Shown here in pieces: positions 61,326 through 64,000 of a stretch of DNA of 64,000 nt. The notes beneath the pieces are model-generated. The model was not told the origin of the DNA. It saw nothing but the letters and a program-made list of their open reading frames with translations, and searched no databases. Positions within the stretch are counted from its first letter, which is position 1, and the number at the start of each line of letters is the position of its first letter. The translations under genes were made by a program, and so were the position numbers. The DNA is from Mucor racemosus (lineage: Eukaryota; Mucoromycota; Mucoromycetes; Mucorales; Mucoraceae), in assembly GCA_027405735.1 (NCBI GenBank), contig JAPEHQ010000006.1:558001-622000 (forward strand), written 5' to 3'.

Positions 61326-61589
61326 GTATATCCTTGTTCTCCTCTTCCTTCTTCTTCATTCTCTTTGTTTGGGTATCCGTTATCCTTTTTTTTTTATTTA
61401 AATTATTGTATTTATTTAATTTTGATTGTGAAGTACGACCATATGATTTTAAAAATAAAGGGATATGCATTTGGTACGGTAGTATGTGTTTTTCTTTTTC
61501 AACATTGTGATATACTTTTCCAAAAGCCCTGCTGGTGATATATATCATTAAGGTATCATAATATGGTGATGATTAAGGTGGTGGTGTCA
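60692..61589. other. intergenic between convergent CAND1 and F-BAR genes
   Basis: Contains T-runs (60720-60736, about 60870-60898, about 61299-61325), a TA microsatellite near 60773, and a hairpin-capable inverted repeat at 61147-61187. No gene supported; a 74-codon frame at 61286-61510 is a translated T-run. Confidence 0.45.
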
Positions 61590-62765
61590 TTACAACTGCT
61601 TTTTTAAATTTCTATCAATATCCGCAGGAGAATAGTAGAAATCGATTGGGCTAAACATTGGACTTGGAGGTTGTTCCAATTGTTGTTGTTGTTGTTGATG
61701 TGATTGTGCTGCTTGTGTTGTTGGTAGTGGATCTGTTGTTGCATGGCCTAATGAAAGCCTCTTTTTATTTCGAGGATTGTCTTGCACACTTTTCTTTTTT
61801 TTAAAGAAACCTATAGATGATAGTAATAACGAAGGCTTTTTTGTTGGTGTATTTGTATTATTGATATGTTGAATGTATTTTGCTTTTTCATGTGGTGTAA
61901 CAAGAGTTGATTTATTCTTTGGTGTAGGAGAAGTAGCAACAGTATTTGAAGTAGCTTGAAAGTTATTATACCAATTATTTAATACAGGATCACTTTGAGA
62001 TGGTGATTTTTTGTTTGATTTATAAACTGGATTCAAGGGATATGGATGTATATTGTTGCCACTGTTATTGTCATCGTTGTTATTATGTTCCCATGGATTC
62101 GTTGGTATCTTCTTTTTTAGCTGATCATTCACTGATCTTAACTCTTCATCGTGTTTGATTGGTATATTAATTTCTCTTATGGTTCGATTTTCTATCGAAA
62201 CTGGTGGTGGAACTACTTTTTTTCTTTTTGTATCTATTGGTTGAGTAAACTTCATATACCTTGGAACAGCTAAATATATATTTGCATCTGTTTAGTATGC
62301 TTTTTAATTGTATTCCCTTATAAGTAACATACTAGGTATAACAGATCCTGTCCGGTGATCTTTTACAAAATCCATTATCTCATGATTTATATCTAAATCT
62401 TCCATAGTTATCAACATTCTCTCACACGTTTGGTCATCAATACTGAATGTGCATGCAATCATACTTGAAAATCTGTATAAATAACAATGTAAATAAAAAA
62501 GTTGTCATTTTCCGCATTAAGATTATCTTACGTCTTGATCACTGCTCTCAAATAATCCATTCGGTTTAATTCTAATGATTGAAATGTTTTACATGACTCT
62601 TGCCATTCATGTATCCAATGAACAGATTTTTTTTGCATTTCGCTTATTGATTTTCGATATTTACAATCAAATACATCGATACTTTCAAAAGAAGCATGTG
62701 GGTTTTGGCATTCATCAACATAGCATTGTCGTGCCTAACTTGTATAGATACGCTGTTAGTGCATG

Positions 62766-62802
<37 letters not shown>

Positions 62803-63409
62803 CCATAAACGCACCTTTTCAATTCCTTCAATTTGTGATAACCTCATATTCTGTGATTCCTTCATTTGGTTTGTCATCTAATAATCGAAGCATGCATTTT
62901 TAAGTATGAGCTTGTTGCTATTTTCTGTACAATTTCCTCATACGTTACAAATATTTTTATACTTTCTTGATCTGTTAAATAACTTTGAAGAGGTAATTCC
63001 AGCATGTTTCGTATATTTTGACTTAAATCTATATGCGCTCTAGCACTCATTTCTGATGATGTTAAAATTGCACCAAAACATTCTTCTATTTGATGCGATG
63101 ATTCTGATAATTCAAGCAGTTGATTTCCATATGTCTCTTCTATTTGAGCTCTTTATACGGCTTTAACAGTCAAATAATAGCATGAATATATAAAATTTGT
63201 TTTACCTTTTAGCAAAGTAGTTTTGAATGGCTAAAGTGGATTTGTTTGATTCTTCAAGTCTATTCATTAAAATATTGAGACCAACTTTATCTGGAGACTA
63301 TTTGAATGTGTAGATCTTTAGTATTTTTGTCTACAATAATTCAGAAATGATTACAAATTACCCAAAAGTTATTTTCAATGGTCGCATCAACAGTACTTTC
63401 TAAAAGCAT
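61590..63409 (-). CDS. F-BAR domain protein (Cdc15/Imp2-like, no SH3)
   Basis: Seven exons on minus: 63409-63362, 63297-63206, 63150-62931, 62877-62815, 62734-62532, 62472-62333, 62269-61590; 481 aa. The N-terminal about 280 residues form an F-BAR membrane-bending domain: NNFWSPDKVGLNILMNRL, YFAKRAQIEETY, EMSARAHIDLSQNI, a helix around EKARQCYVDE, HEWQESCKTFQSLEL, and the closing block DHRTGSVIPTVPRYM. The rest is Pro/Ser/Asn/Gln-rich and probably disordered. Cdc15 and Imp2 have a C-terminal SH3 domain, but this protein ends after ADIDRNLKKQL with none visible. It likely acts in septation or endocytosis, by family analogy. Intron 4 contains a long TA microsatellite (about 62768-62800). Confidence 0.82.
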
Positions 63410-63445
63410 AGTAAATATTAGTAAGAGATAGAGAGAGAAAAGAAG

Positions 63446-63483
<38 letters not shown>

Positions 63484-64000
63484 CAAATGGTGCCCGCACC
63501 CCTCTATAAGTATATATGGATACTTTGTGTAATGTACGACCCGTTGATTATTCGTGGTATTGCCAAAAACAAATGTCATATTACCAAAAATACAAAGAGC
63601 TTGATACTAATTTATAATAACATTTGCTTTTATGACTTGAAAGAAATTCTTATTATCGAATAAAGAAGTAATTATATAGGCTCTTTTGTTAATTAGAAGA
63701 CTCTATGTAGATTTAATATCATCATTGATTCCTATACTACAAAGCCAAACAATGCTGAAACGAGATTCTTCAAAAGTTGATTTGACTGAATAATCAAATT
63801 AAAGCATCTACATGTAATTTGTTCTAATGACACGATCATCCAAAGTGATCAATCATGATTATAGTATATTTCGTTTTTAAAAAATCTATTATTTAATGTC
63901 TTTCTTCAAGGATTCTGATGCTGTGTAATAAAATTTTCTCGAGATTCTAGATAAAAGTATGGCACGTAATATTTCAAGTGATTTGCTCCAAGTCTATACT
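63410..64000. other. promoter region of the F-BAR gene
   Basis: A long A-run with few interruptions at about 63444-63481 lies 35 bp upstream of the start codon on minus (a T-run in the leader). No other gene seen to the window end. Confidence 0.4.

Noticed and set aside
61291..61548. 85-codon Lys-rich minus frame
   Set aside because: Produced by a T-run and AT-rich DNA in the CAND1/F-BAR intergenic region.

Overview
The window is nuclear DNA of a fungus, most likely an early-diverging one of the Mucorales (Mucor/Rhizopus/Parasitella type). Evidence: AT-rich intergenic DNA, many short GT-AG introns (about 50-80 nt), repeat-rich spacers, and a gene set with a complete-looking INTS11, which budding yeast lacks. 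The genus is inference. Every spliced model below was assembled by eye; the exon lengths of each sum to a multiple of three and give one open frame.

Layout. 1-3 kb: broken gag of an LTR retrotransposon with LTRs in opposite orientation. 3.1-8.2 kb: CACTA-like DNA transposon (copy A) followed by a member of a second repeat family (family 2, copy E). 9.2-19.2 kb: a gene island with a CDP-alcohol phosphotransferase, RPN3, a zinc-finger protein, an orphan protein and an IQ/coiled-coil protein. 19.2-23.6 kb: gene-poor. 23.6-37.3 kb: a DUF726/TMCO4-like membrane hydrolase, cytosolic glutamyl-tRNA synthetase, a zinc alcohol dehydrogenase, and two convergent Golgi mannosyltransferases (MNN1-type and KTR/KRE2-type), with repeat remnants between them. 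37.7-54.0 kb: a transposon block. It holds family 2 copy F, a small TIR element split by an intact-looking hAT transposon, two CACTA-like copies in inverted orientation (D and B) forming a palindrome with 1.7-kb arms, a full CACTA-like copy C and family 2 copy G. 54.1-63.4 kb: second gene island with INTS11 and CAND1 (divergent, sharing about 270 bp) and an F-BAR protein.

The host genes are housekeeping functions: phospholipid synthesis, proteasome and cullin-ligase control (RPN3, CAND1), translation (GluRS), glycoprotein mannosylation, RNA 3'-end processing (INTS11) and membrane/actin organisation (F-BAR). They form no evident pathway cluster. The most unusual content is in the repeats: the CACTA-like family carries an intron-containing fragment resembling the C-terminal WD40 part of cytoplasmic dynein intermediate chain in three copies, and two copies form a long, nearly identical inverted repeat that could give double-stranded RNA.
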